Shown: positions 8,124 to 15,877 of the stretch, piece after piece
Layout of the letters: each line of letters begins with the position of its first letter
Numbering within the stretch: position 1 is the stretch's first letter
DNA from: an uncultured Hyphomicrobiales bacterium
GTDB lineage: Bacteria > Pseudomonadota > Alphaproteobacteria > Rhizobiales > Aestuariivirgaceae
Reading direction: 5' to 3'
DNA: 41,081 nucleotides
Assembly (NCBI GenBank): GCA_903951595.1
Contig: CAJBCQ010000029.1
Coordinates: 1-41,081 of the forward strand
The notes under the pieces: generated by a model
What the model saw: only the letters and a program-made list of their open reading frames with translations
Database searches by the model: none
Told to the model about the DNA's origin: nothing
Translations under genes and position numbers: made by a program

Positions 8124-8462
8124 GTGACAGACCTGAACCATGAAGTGATCGGCGGCAGTCTTGTTCTCAAGCCCTCGCGGCGCATTGACAGCAGCACATC
8201 CAAGGCATTCGAGGATGCCGCGAGCGCGCTGGTTGAAAGTGGGCCAAAGAAGGTGGTGATCGATGCCTCCGACCTTGACTACATCTCATCTGCCGGGCTG
8301 CGGGTCATCCTTACCACAGCCAAGAAGGCCAAGGCAGCTGGCGGCGGGCTTACCATTGCCTGCGCGAGTGCCAATGTGAAGGAAGTACTCTCCGTCAGCG
8401 GCTTTGATGCGATCTTCGGCCTGCATGATAGCGTGGATGCAGCGCGCGCGTCGTTCGGTTGA
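8124..8462 (+). CDS. RsbV-like STAS anti-sigma factor antagonist
   Basis: A 112-residue single STAS domain with the classical signature LDYISSAGLRVIL near residues 52-64; the second Ser of ISSAG is the expected phospho-acceptor. GTG start at 8124 with GGGAGAA 7-8 nt upstream. It lies 29 bp after the RsbW-like kinase gene and overlaps the PP2C phosphatase gene. Expected behaviour: phosphorylated and inactivated by the kinase at 7672, reactivated by the phosphatase at 8459, with the unphosphorylated form binding the kinase. It could also interact with the HATPase domains fused to the two permeases; the sequence alone cannot settle this. Confidence 0.92.
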   Translation: MTDLNHEVIGGSLVLKPSRRIDSSTSKAFEDAASALVESGPKKVVIDASDLDYISSAGLRVILTTAKKAKAAGGGLTIACASANVKEVLSVSGFDAIFGLHDSVDAARASFG

Positions 8463-9340
8463 GCGTGAGCGAGGAACTGCGAGTCCAACTGGCGACAGTG
8501 GAAGACGAGCTTTCGCGCCTGAAGGCCGAGTTCGATGATCTGACGCTGCTCTACCAAGCCACGATTGAGCATGGCGAGGCGGTTGAAGATCAGCTGGCCG
8601 AAAGTAATCTGGAACTACAGCAAACACAGAAGCGGCTCTCGGAAGAACTGACGGAAGCTACCAACTACATATTCTCCATCCTGCCAGAACCGCGCGTTGC
8701 CGCGCCCAGAACGCAATGGCTTTTGGTACCGTCAACGGAGCTAGGTGGGGATAGCTTCGGCTATCATGACATTGATGCGGACCACATCGCATTCTATCTT
8801 CTTGATGTGTGCGGGCATGGTGTGGGTGCTGCCCTTCTGTCAGTGACGGCCATTAACGTGCTGCGATCTGCAGCCCTTCCGAACACAGATTTCCGTGATC
8901 CCGGCGCAGTTCTGTCTTCGCTCAATGATGCCTTTCCCATGGAAAGGCAGAACAACATGTATTTCACTATCTGGTATGGCGTTTACCAGCGCAGTTCTGG
9001 CGCGCTCAGATATGCGAGTGCGGGTCACCCCGCTTCTATTCTCTGCAAAAAAGAAGCACAGGTTTTGACGCTCTGCACACCCGGCATCGCCATCGGCATG
9101 ATGCCCGAAATGTCCTATCGTGGTGGGCACTGCGTGATCGAGCCTGGAGATCGCCTCCATCTGGTGAGCGATGGTACCTTCGAAGTCGAAACGGCACCTG
9201 GCGAAATGCTTTCCTTCAACGATTTTGTAGAGCGGTTAAGCCGTGCGGATAGCCCCGGTGAAGTGCTGGAATGGGTGCGCAGCCTCAATGGGTCTGGCCC
9301 CTTGCCAGATGATTTTTCCCTCCTCACCATCGACTTTTAA
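8459..9340 (+). CDS. SpoIIE/PP2C-type serine phosphatase with N-terminal coiled coil (RsbU-like)
   Basis: A 293-residue soluble phosphatase. Residues ~1-70 form a strongly charged heptad region (QLATVEDELSRLKAEFDDL) and the rest is a PP2C/SpoIIE domain with GGDSFGY, LLDVCGHGVGAALL and VSDGTFEVE metal-site motifs. There is no receiver, PAS or membrane domain, so input probably comes through the coiled coil. The start is the TTG at 8459 or the GTG at 8465; either overlaps or abuts the rsbV-like stop, indicating translational coupling. It is presumably the reactivating phosphatase for the STAS protein at 8124. It converges with the Na/Pi cotransporter gene, leaving 5 bp between stops. Confidence 0.88.
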   Translation: MSVSEELRVQLATVEDELSRLKAEFDDLTLLYQATIEHGEAVEDQLAESNLELQQTQKRLSEELTEATNYIFSILPEPRVAAPRTQWLLVPSTELGGDSFGYHDIDADHIAFYLLDVCGHGVGAALLSVTAINVLRSAALPNTDFRDPGAVLSSLNDAFPMERQNNMYFTIWYGVYQRSSGALRYASAGHPASILCKKEAQVLTLCTPGIAIGMMPEMSYRGGHCVIEPGDRLHLVSDGTFEVETAPGEMLSFNDFVERLSRADSPGEVLEWVRSLNGSGPLPDDFSLLTIDF

Positions 9341-9345
9341 CGCAG

Positions 9346-10956
9346 CTAGCTCGGCGATGCTTCGGAAAGGCGTGAACCCTGATTGGTAGCCAACTCACGC
9401 ACCAACCAAACAATGCGCTCGAACAGACCTGTAGCGACATAAAGAGCCTCACGATTTGCATTCGACACCGTCTCATGCTCAATGATTTGGCCACGCAAGC
9501 GCGTCATCACACCACCTCGGTCGCGGGTTAATTTTTCCAGCGTATCCGCATCACCTTCACCAGTGGCATACTCAGCCAGCAGACCGAGCAAGAAATGAAG
9601 CGTCTCGGTCATGGCTTCGCGTTTAGCCGTTTCATGAGGCACCGGATCTTGAAGGTTTTCCAACTCTTCCACGTAATTATGCAGAACCGTAATAAGGGAT
9701 TGAAGCTCGCCATTTTGACGCTGTAGTAGCAGCAAGCCGCCAACATCTGTGTTGCGAGGATGGCTTGCTACTGCGAGGCTTATGAAGTCCTCAATCTGCT
9801 GGGCAAGTTCCAGTGCCAAGCGACGGCGCTGTTCATTATCCAGCGTGAGCATGCCCCCATCCTCCGCCTCAGGTCGAAGTGGCATCAGGGATATGGGCAT
9901 GAGCGCAACAAGGCGTGAGTATTCGCGTTGGGCAAGCATGAGTGCAGTTTCTGGATCCTCAGCCGCCTCGTCAATCAGGAACTCCGCTTCATATTGCTGT
10001 CTCTCGCTATCAAGCGGCGCCATTATTTGCAGAAGGAACAGCAAAGGCTGTTGTAGGAAAGCTGTGAGAACCGCGCCCACCACGTTCAGGGCCAAGTAGG
10101 TAAGCGCAATGACCATCTGTAACGACACGCCTAGCGAGGCCGGCTCCGGCATGCTTTCAAAAGCCTGCAGCAAAATTATGGGTAGGAGGACGGCGAGCGA
10201 GCCGAGCAGCTTCACCGCGGCCTGCCACAGCGAAATTTGACGTGGCAAGCCGGCAAGGTGTGACGATACCAGCACCACGCTAAGACCTGAGCCAAGGTTG
10301 GCCCCACAGACGATCACAAGAGCGGAATGGAGTGGCAGCAGGCCTGCTGCACCTAAGGCAACGGTGATGATCGAAACGGTGGAGGAGGACTGCATCACCA
10401 GGGTAATGACCAGACCGATCAGAAACCCATATATCCACGAGGTAGATGCGAAGATAAAGAACTCTTGCGCCCAGCCATTCTGCTGAAGGCCTTGGCCGGT
10501 TTCTTTAATCATGGCCAGACCCAACAGTGTCAGGCCAATGGCGACTAACAATTCAGCACTCCGTCGGCCTGCTGCATGGCGGTGCAGAGCTGCGAGGTAG
10601 AAGATCGCAACCAAGGCTAGGGCACCCAGTGCGGCTAGGCGTAAATCGATAGAGGCTAGAAAAATCAAAACCGCAGTTCCCACTCCCGACCAAGCCGTTA
10701 TTGATAGCGCCGCCGGAAAGGTGATGGCCCGTGAATTCAGAAGCCCCATGCACACAAACGTCGCCGCACTTGTGCTCTGGGTAAGGGCACCGAGCAGAAT
10801 GCCCATGATGGGACCAGACAAGGGAAGTTTTGCAAGTGCGCGAAACACGGTTCGAACATGGCGAGCCGAGAGCGCACGGACAGCCTCAGCGAGCATGTGA
10901 AGCCCCGCGAGGAAGAACCCAAGGCCGGCAAAAGCCGCAACGGTGTCGGACATCAT
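9346..10956 (-). CDS. Na/Pi cotransporter family protein with C-terminal PhoU-like region
   Basis: About 536 residues. The membrane half carries the two inverted QS-rich repeats of the Na/phosphate cotransporter (NptA/PNaS) family, ALTQSTSAAT near residue 58 and LVMQSSSTVS near residue 190. The C-terminal ~200 residues are soluble and helical, like the PhoU-like tail of this family. The ORF track start (TTG at 10965) is less likely than ATG 10956 or 10953. The gene is translationally coupled to the sensor-like gene upstream, whose stop lies at 10962. Substrate is phosphate or a similar anion by family; not all members have been shown to carry phosphate. Confidence 0.85.
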   Translation of the reverse strand: MMSDTVAAFAGLGFFLAGLHMLAEAVRALSARHVRTVFRALAKLPLSGPIMGILLGALTQSTSAATFVCMGLLNSRAITFPAALSITAWSGVGTAVLIFLASIDLRLAALGALALVAIFYLAALHRHAAGRRSAELLVAIGLTLLGLAMIKETGQGLQQNGWAQEFFIFASTSWIYGFLIGLVITLVMQSSSTVSIITVALGAAGLLPLHSALVIVCGANLGSGLSVVLVSSHLAGLPRQISLWQAAVKLLGSLAVLLPIILLQAFESMPEPASLGVSLQMVIALTYLALNVVGAVLTAFLQQPLLFLLQIMAPLDSERQQYEAEFLIDEAAEDPETALMLAQREYSRLVALMPISLMPLRPEAEDGGMLTLDNEQRRRLALELAQQIEDFISLAVASHPRNTDVGGLLLLQRQNGELQSLITVLHNYVEELENLQDPVPHETAKREAMTETLHFLLGLLAEYATGEGDADTLEKLTRDRGGVMTRLRGQIIEHETVSNANREALYVATGLFERIVWLVRELATNQGSRLSEASPS

Positions 10957-10961
10957 CACCG

Positions 10962-11669
10962 TCAACCCCGTGTAGCCCGCAGCGCGCTGATGAGGACATA
11001 GACCGTGATGACAAGGCTAAGGCCGATGACTCCCAGAATGAACAAGCGGAGACTGGCATAACGATCTTGCATCTGGGTGAGCAAAATGTTCCTGCGGGTG
11101 TCGGAAATTGTTGCAATGGCCCCGGACAGCTTGCCGATGCCGGCCTCCAAATCGCGGTCAGCCCCGCGAACGCTCTTGTCGATGAGACTGGCCATTTCGG
11201 GTGTGAGAGTTATAGACATGCCACGCTCCTCAGCGAGCGCAGCCTCATATCGTGATGTCATGATTTGCAGCTTGCTGCTCAGCGCGGCGGCCTGCTCCGC
11301 CTCGTCCTTTAGCCCGAGCTTGGTTGCACCAGCGGCAACCTTGCCAAGCTCTTCCTGTGACTTCTGGGCATGAACACGAAATGAATTGAGGTGCTTGTCC
11401 AACAGCGCGCTTTCATCGCCCCGAAGCAGAACATTCTTCCATTCTTGGATTTGCACCTTGAAATTAACCTGTGAATATAGCCCCACACGCGACAGGTCCT
11501 GCAATTCAGCCGTTTCGCTTGTTCCAGCTGTCCAAGCACGGTTGATGGACCAGATTGAAAATAGCGAGAAGAGCCCAATAACCACTACCAGCGCGATCAT
11601 GGTGAAGGCCGAGGTTGTGATGGCGCGGCGCAGCGCGATTTTGCCGTTCAGGTTTAGGCTGTCAGCCAT
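10962..11669 (-). CDS. Two-TM protein with chemoreceptor-like periplasmic four-helix region and no output domain
   Basis: Start taken at ATG 11669 (GGATTGGCGGAA upstream), giving 235 residues; the track adds 32 residues from an upstream start. TM1 spans about residues 15-38 (FTMIALVVVIGLFSLFSIW), followed by a ~160-residue helical periplasmic region resembling the 4HB_MCP ligand-binding domain (VQIQEWKNVLLRG matches its second-helix pattern), then TM2 at about 205-228 (LFILGVIGLSLVITVYVLI). The protein ends about seven residues after TM2: no HAMP, kinase, phosphatase or methyl-accepting domain. It is translationally coupled to the Na/Pi cotransporter gene downstream, so it may be a sensory or regulatory subunit of that transporter. 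Domain similarity is by pattern only. Confidence 0.7.
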   Translation of the reverse strand: MADSLNLNGKIALRRAITTSAFTMIALVVVIGLFSLFSIWSINRAWTAGTSETAELQDLSRVGLYSQVNFKVQIQEWKNVLLRGDESALLDKHLNSFRVHAQKSQEELGKVAAGATKLGLKDEAEQAAALSSKLQIMTSRYEAALAEERGMSITLTPEMASLIDKSVRGADRDLEAGIGKLSGAIATISDTRRNILLTQMQDRYASLRLFILGVIGLSLVITVYVLISALRATRG

Positions 11670-11894
11670 TTCCGCCAATCCTTTGCAAGCTAACAACAAT
11701 CTGTGAGCTAAATGACAATTGGGTGACGTTACAATGTCAGTGATACTCACGCAATATTTAACCATATACCCCTATAGATTATTGCTTGCGTCGTCTTTCG
11801 TCGAGAACGATTTGCTGTGCTGCGATGTTGAGAAGTTGGGGTGGCCTAATCCACTGTCTCTTGACGGCGATGGCTTGGCCAAGCTTACAACCAC

Positions 11895-13598
11895 CTAAGA
11901 TTCAAAGCGCAGCAGAATCCCCTGCTGTCCGTCACGCATGAATGGTTGGGCTTGGTGGGCTAAGTGACGAACCAGCCAGCCCGCCATGCGCGAGACGCCA
12001 TCCGGATCATTCATTAGTTCCTCTGGTGAGGGTGCCCGATCAGGGAACACCATTGGCTGGCCGGAATAGAGAATCCGCAAGTCAAAATTCAGCTCATCAT
12101 GGCGAGCTTCGAGACGTATTGGACCTTCACACAATTCAGAAACAGCCTCGACCAACTGGTTCACTGCACCATTGGCCTGCAACACTGTGGCCCGCTTCAA
12201 TCCCCACGTTTCACCCCAAATATCGAGGGCTTCTAGTATCTTGTCGTGGCGGGCCAGTCCGTCGGGCACTTCCATCGCCTCGGTCTGGGCGATGCCGATC
12301 CGCATCAGCGCGTTGAGCGCGATGGCCAGTAGAGCTGAGGTAATGAGCGGTGAGTGCAGAATGATGTTCATGATGCCCGTGGCGCTCGACACCAGTACTG
12401 GTGTCGCTTGAACGGCGATGCCCGCTGCTACCGGCACGCCAATGACGATCATGCGGCGAGGCGACATCATGCGCGACAGCGCCAACTCAGCGCCCGCCAC
12501 GATGAAATAGCTCGCGGCATAGCCAAGGATACCGCCAACCACGGGTTCCGGCATGGCAGTCACGATGGTGGTGAGCTTAGGAAAGAAGCTGGCGGCGATG
12601 AGTACAATGCCCGCAGCCGTGCCAACAATGCGCGAAGTAACACCCGTGGCAAAGGCAAGCCCGATATTGGTGGAGGAAAGCCCGATGAAGCCTCCACCAA
12701 GAAAAGAAGAAAGCACGCTGGTTACGCCCAAGCTGGAGACGCCCTGCGACAGTTGCTTCATGTTGGGTCTGCTCCAGTCGGCATCGTCCAGCCTGTCCAT
12801 GCTGATAAGCACGCCCATATCATCGACCGCCGAGACCATCGAAAGAACAACAAAGGCGATGATGAGCGAGATGCCGATACTGAAATCTGGCAGCACGAAT
12901 TGTGGTGGTGCCATGAACGGTGCTGTGGCGATGGCTTCACCAAACCCGTCCAACTCACCCAAGAAGAACGCCATCAGATAACCGACCGCGCAACCCATCA
13001 GTAGGGCGAAGAAGCGTTTCGTACCTTTAAGCCACACCGCAGCCACGATGATGGTGCCCATTGTGGCTAGGCTGATAGCAAGCGCACGGCTATCGAGTGC
13101 ATAGAAAGTGGCCTCATCTTCGATCCCGAGGATACGGTTGAAGGTAAGCGGTAGGATGGAAACGCCCAGCATGAGAACAACAACACCGCACACTTCAGCC
13201 GGGAATAAGCCGCGCAGTCTTTCCAGCACGTGTCCCATGGCGATCTGCACCAACCCACCCATGAGAACCAGCGCAGCCACGCCGCCTGGGCCTGCCGCAG
13301 CGCCAGCCTGAATGCCGAACAACACGAACACGGGCGTTCCGAGAGGTATGGCGAGAAGCCCACTCGCATGGCGGGCAAACTTCGCCTGAATGACAGCACC
13401 AACCCCGCAACTGAGTAAGGTTCCCACCAGCAGCGACTGCTGTTGCACAGCAGTGAAGCCTGCGCCTTTGGCAATCATTGCAGCATAGATGAGGAAAAGG
13501 GCGGGCAGCGCGGCATGCTGGAAGGCAAGAAGCGCAATGGAGGCCAACGGTGGGCGCTCGTCCCTTGAAAACTGGATACTGCGCGGGCGCTTTTTCAT
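11895..13598 (-). CDS. NCS2-type nucleobase permease fused to a C-terminal RsbW-like HATPase domain (full length)
   Basis: About 567 residues from ATG 13598 (AAGGA 8 nt upstream; the track start at 13646 is a TTG). Residues ~25-440 are a complete NCS2 xanthine/uracil permease: AFQHAALPALFLIYA at the first helix, FGIQAGAAAGPGG, the mid-protein VSAVDDMGVL segment and SSTNIGLAFATGVTSR. Residues ~450-567 form a soluble domain resembling RsbW/GHKL ATPases (GAVNQLVEAVSELCEG at the N-box position, then alternating strands and a last strand GILLRF). The N-box Asn and DxGxG are not evident, so nucleotide binding may be lost or changed. It shares architecture with the partial gene at 2-940 but is clearly diverged. 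The 225 bp downstream, up to the sensor-like gene, hold no gene. Confidence 0.82.
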   Translation of the reverse strand: MKKRPRSIQFSRDERPPLASIALLAFQHAALPALFLIYAAMIAKGAGFTAVQQQSLLVGTLLSCGVGAVIQAKFARHASGLLAIPLGTPVFVLFGIQAGAAAGPGGVAALVLMGGLVQIAMGHVLERLRGLFPAEVCGVVVLMLGVSILPLTFNRILGIEDEATFYALDSRALAISLATMGTIIVAAVWLKGTKRFFALLMGCAVGYLMAFFLGELDGFGEAIATAPFMAPPQFVLPDFSIGISLIIAFVVLSMVSAVDDMGVLISMDRLDDADWSRPNMKQLSQGVSSLGVTSVLSSFLGGGFIGLSSTNIGLAFATGVTSRIVGTAAGIVLIAASFFPKLTTIVTAMPEPVVGGILGYAASYFIVAGAELALSRMMSPRRMIVIGVPVAAGIAVQATPVLVSSATGIMNIILHSPLITSALLAIALNALMRIGIAQTEAMEVPDGLARHDKILEALDIWGETWGLKRATVLQANGAVNQLVEAVSELCEGPIRLEARHDELNFDLRILYSGQPMVFPDRAPSPEELMNDPDGVSRMAGWLVRHLAHQAQPFMRDGQQGILLRFES

Positions 13599-13966
13599 CC
13601 GCTTCGTCCTTCGCTCCTGCGCCAGATCCACCGAGTGGATGCCCAAATTTTATCGCTCATCTGGCGGGTGGTTTCTAGCGCAATGTAACTCATGCGCTGA
13701 GGACCCACTCATTATTTTAGGTGAAGAGAGTAACCCCGGGAGAGCGCATGCTGAATTTATCACTATCCTCAATCTCAAGTTGCAATATTTAGAACCTTTT
13801 ATCCGATTATTAAACCCCACATGTAAGATTGGTTTGTAGAATTTAATATCAGGCAATTCCGCACCTCTGCAGACAAACGAAAACGGGTGGCTCCCCTGGA
13901 AGGAAAGCCACCCGTCTTTTTGGTTTTTGGGAGATACGCTGGGCCAGCCAGAGATCTCAACCCACA
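13599..13966. other. Gene-poor intergenic region
   Basis: About 370 bp between two minus-strand genes. The short plus-strand ORF across it has no ribosome site or domain. It should hold the promoter of the permease-HATPase gene in its left part (AT-rich stretch around 13780-13850) and it contains the hairpin terminator at 13883-13920. Nothing else recognisable. Confidence 0.6.
13883..13920 (-). terminator. Intrinsic terminator downstream of the SSDD-repeat gene
   Basis: A 10-bp perfect stem (ACGGGTGGCT / AGCCACCCGT) with a 13-nt loop. On the plus strand it is followed by CTTTTT; on the minus strand by TTTTCGTTTG, so it may act in both directions. It lies 47 bp past the stop of the minus-strand gene at 13967. 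Confidence 0.75.
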
Positions 13967-14410
13967 TCAATCATCATCAGAACCGTTATCCGAGCTATCA
14001 TTATCCGGTCCAGAATCGTCGGGGCCGGAATCATCCGGGCCATCATTGGAGTCATCCGAGCTGTCATCGGAACTGTCATCCGAGCTGTCGTCAGAACTGT
14101 CGTCCGAGCTGTCATCGGAACTGTCATCGGAACTGTCATCGGAACTGTCCTCGGGCGAGTCATCGACGCCGTCTACATCATCCCCAGCTTCGTCTTCTTC
14201 ACCAGAAATAGCTTCTTGTACGTCTTCTGGATCGGCTGTCGCTTTCACGGCATCACTCAGGGTAGCGAAAACCTCTTGGGTTACGCAGCTTTCCACGCCA
14301 TTGTCAGTCACCTCGATCAAACCACCTCCACAGCTGGCATTGGCGTTTGAGGTAAATACGCCCATGAATGCCGCCAAGGCAAAGGCGCTGATGCTCATTC
14401 TATAGTTCAT
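13967..14410 (-). CDS. Secreted acidic protein with (SSDD)n repeats
   Basis: A 147-residue protein with an N-terminal signal peptide (about residues 1-26, cleavage likely after NANA), a short globular segment with two Cys (SCGGG, ESCVTQEV), an acidic stretch and then eight consecutive SSDD units ending in further DDSGPDD-type repeats. The C-terminal half is almost only Asp, Ser and Gly, so it is disordered, extremely acidic and likely to bind divalent cations or coat a surface. No catalytic domain is seen. ATG at 14410 has a clear CAGGAG ribosome site and a terminator follows the stop, which favours this strand over the antisense ORF. It is divergent from the PepSY/two-component operon, whose product also has an Asp-rich repeat, so the two may share regulation. 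Confidence 0.75.
   Translation of the reverse strand: MNYRMSISAFALAAFMGVFTSNANASCGGGLIEVTDNGVESCVTQEVFATLSDAVKATADPEDVQEAISGEEDEAGDDVDGVDDSPEDSSDDSSDDSSDDSSDDSSDDSSDDSSDDSSDDSNDGPDDSGPDDSGPDNDSSDNGSDDD
14051..14146 (-). repeat. Eight tandem 12-bp units encoding SSDD
   Basis: Eight head-to-tail 12-mers alternating mainly between GTCATCCGAGCT and GTCATCGGAACT on the plus strand, inside the coding sequence at 13967. The period is a multiple of three, so copy-number change would keep the frame and vary the acidic tail length. Confidence 0.9.
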
Positions 14411-14777
14411 TTTCTGCTCCTGTTTATTCGTGTGTTGCTGAACCAGTGCGGCATTTCTAGCAACTCACCGCTGACAGTTTCCTGACTTCATTTCCATTTC
14501 TTGGATTTTTAGCTACAAAATGTAATATGCAAAAAACACATAGGGTACCGCCTTATCTGGCTTTACCGACATGTGAAACTTACAATCACCTGACAGGGCT
14601 TAGAAATAGTTGACGGCTCAGGATGAAGCCACAGAATCGTAATTCACTTGCAAGTACAGCGCGTACTCAAAGCGCAATGCGCGCTCGCATAAGGCCAAGG
14701 ATGGAACGTACCCAGACATGTCAGCCTCCTGTCAGTTCGATAATTGTAACAAAATCGCCATTCCATGAATTTCCACA
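14411..14777. promoter_or_regulatory. Divergent intergenic region with three CTGACAG heptamers
   Basis: A 367-bp gap between the SSDD-repeat gene (minus) and the PepSY/two-component operon (plus). No gene was found in it. The heptamer CTGACAG occurs at 14471-14477 and 14590-14596 on the plus strand and as its reverse complement CTGTCAG at 14729-14735. It may be a binding site for the response regulator encoded at 15218, with both flanking promoters as targets; this is unproven. Confidence 0.35.
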
Positions 14778-15218
14778 ATGAAAGTGCCAAACACCTTGTT
14801 GATGCGCCGAAATTTTTTGAAGTGGATGCTCCTTGGCGCAGGCTGCTTTGCCGTGGGCGCTATCCATGCCCCTTCTGCCCATGCCAGTGATGATGACAAC
14901 GGCAATGATGGTGGCGGCAACGATGACGGCGGTAACGACGATGGCGGCAACGATGATGGTGGCGATGATGATGACTATGCCTCCGATGATAGTGATCAAG
15001 ACGACGCGCTAAATGCCAGGCGAAGCGGAAACGCATCATCCACAGGAGACCTTATCGCCATCCTGAAAAAGAAGCTGCGCGGCGAGATCATTGACATTCG
15101 TCTGGTCAACCAAAATCCGCCTGCTTACGATGTCAAGATGATCAATGCTGATGGGCGCATCGGCACAGTGCGGGTGGCTGCCAAAACCTTCAAGATTTTA
15201 CGCATAACGGGCTTCTGA
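14778..15218 (+). CDS. Tat-exported Asp-rich protein with C-terminal PepSY-like domain
   Basis: A 146-residue exported protein. The N-terminus has a twin-arginine motif (RRNFLK) before a hydrophobic stretch and a cleavage site near SAHA-S. Either the ATG at 14778 or the one at 14802 (directly before RRNFLK) could be the start; neither has a strong ribosome site. After cleavage comes a 35-residue Asp/Asn/Gly-rich segment with NDDGG repeats, then a ~60-residue PepSY-like domain (IDIRLVNQNPPAYDVKMINADG...TVRVAAKTFKIL). Its stop overlaps the response-regulator start (TGATG), so it is the first gene of the two-component operon and probably a periplasmic modulator of the kinase. The antisense ORF at 14721-14999 is a shadow of the repeat. 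Confidence 0.78.
   Translation: MKVPNTLLMRRNFLKWMLLGAGCFAVGAIHAPSAHASDDDNGNDGGGNDDGGNDDGGNDDGGDDDDYASDDSDQDDALNARRSGNASSTGDLIAILKKKLRGEIIDIRLVNQNPPAYDVKMINADGRIGTVRVAAKTFKILRITGF
14904..14963 (+). repeat. Four tandem 15-bp units encoding N-D-D/G-G-G repeats
   Basis: Four imperfect 15-mers (for example AACGATGACGGCGGT) within the gene at 14778, encoding NDGGG then three NDDGG units. The period keeps the frame. Confidence 0.85.
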
Positions 15219-15877
15219 TGCGCGTACTTTTAATAGAAGACGAGTTGAAGCTGGCAAAGTTGGTGTTAAATGCTTTGCAAGACAACGGCTTTGCCACGGA
15301 TCATGCGGCTGATGGAGAGACAGGCTGGCAGAAATCGGCAACTGAAGATTATGTTGCCATCATTCTCGATCTCGGCCTACCCAAGATGGACGGCATGACC
15401 GTGTTGAAAAATCTCCGCGCAGATGGGATTCGGGTTCCGGTCATCATCCTGAGCGCGCGCGGCAGTTGGAGTGAGCGTGTTGATGGCATCAATAGCGGCG
15501 CCGATGATTATCTGACCAAGCCATTTCAAATTGAAGAGCTGCTCGCACGGCTTCGCGCCATCATTCGCCGCGAGACAGGAAAGGCCAATAATGTCATCAC
15601 ATGCGGAGAACTCACCGCCAATATGTCTACATCTGAAGTGCATGTTGGTGGCAAGCGTGTTGATTTGACCACCATGGAATTCCGCCTTCTCAATCATTTG
15701 TTGCTCAACCGAGAACGCATTTCATCGGCAACCGAATTAGCGGACTCGATCTATAGCCATAATCATGATCGTGACATCAATGCGATTGAAGCATTGGTTG
15801 GCCGTTTGAGAAAGAAGATCGGTTCGGAACATATCGAAACCCGCCGTGGTTTCGGATACCGGATTGCCGTAAAATGA
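15218..15877 (+). CDS. OmpR/PhoB-family response regulator
   Basis: 219 residues. The N-terminal receiver has acidic pocket E8/D9, phospho-acceptor Asp at about 51 (ILDLGLPKMDG) and the conserved Lys at about 101 (YLTKPF). The C-terminal winged-helix DNA-binding domain runs from about residue 128 (LTTMEFRLLNHLLLN ... RRGFGYRI). The gene overlaps the PepSY gene before it and the kinase gene after it (ATGA), so the trio is one transcript. Overall layout resembles the PhoP/FeuP group of regulators that respond to cation or envelope conditions through a PhoQ-like kinase; the specific signal is unknown. Confidence 0.93.
   Translation: MRVLLIEDELKLAKLVLNALQDNGFATDHAADGETGWQKSATEDYVAIILDLGLPKMDGMTVLKNLRADGIRVPVIILSARGSWSERVDGINSGADDYLTKPFQIEELLARLRAIIRRETGKANNVITCGELTANMSTSEVHVGGKRVDLTTMEFRLLNHLLLNRERISSATELADSIYSHNHDRDINAIEALVGRLRKKIGSEHIETRRGFGYRIAVK

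Noticed and set aside
13887-14405. Plus-strand ORF of 172 residues rich in SSE/SEL repeats
   Set aside because: It is the antisense of the SSDD-repeat gene; the minus strand has a signal peptide, a CAGGAG ribosome site and a terminator, while this ORF has none.
14721-14999. Minus-strand ORF of Ile/Val repeats resembling a membrane protein
   Set aside because: Antisense shadow of the Asp/Gly repeat of the PepSY-like gene; the hydrophobic pattern comes from the repeat read backwards.
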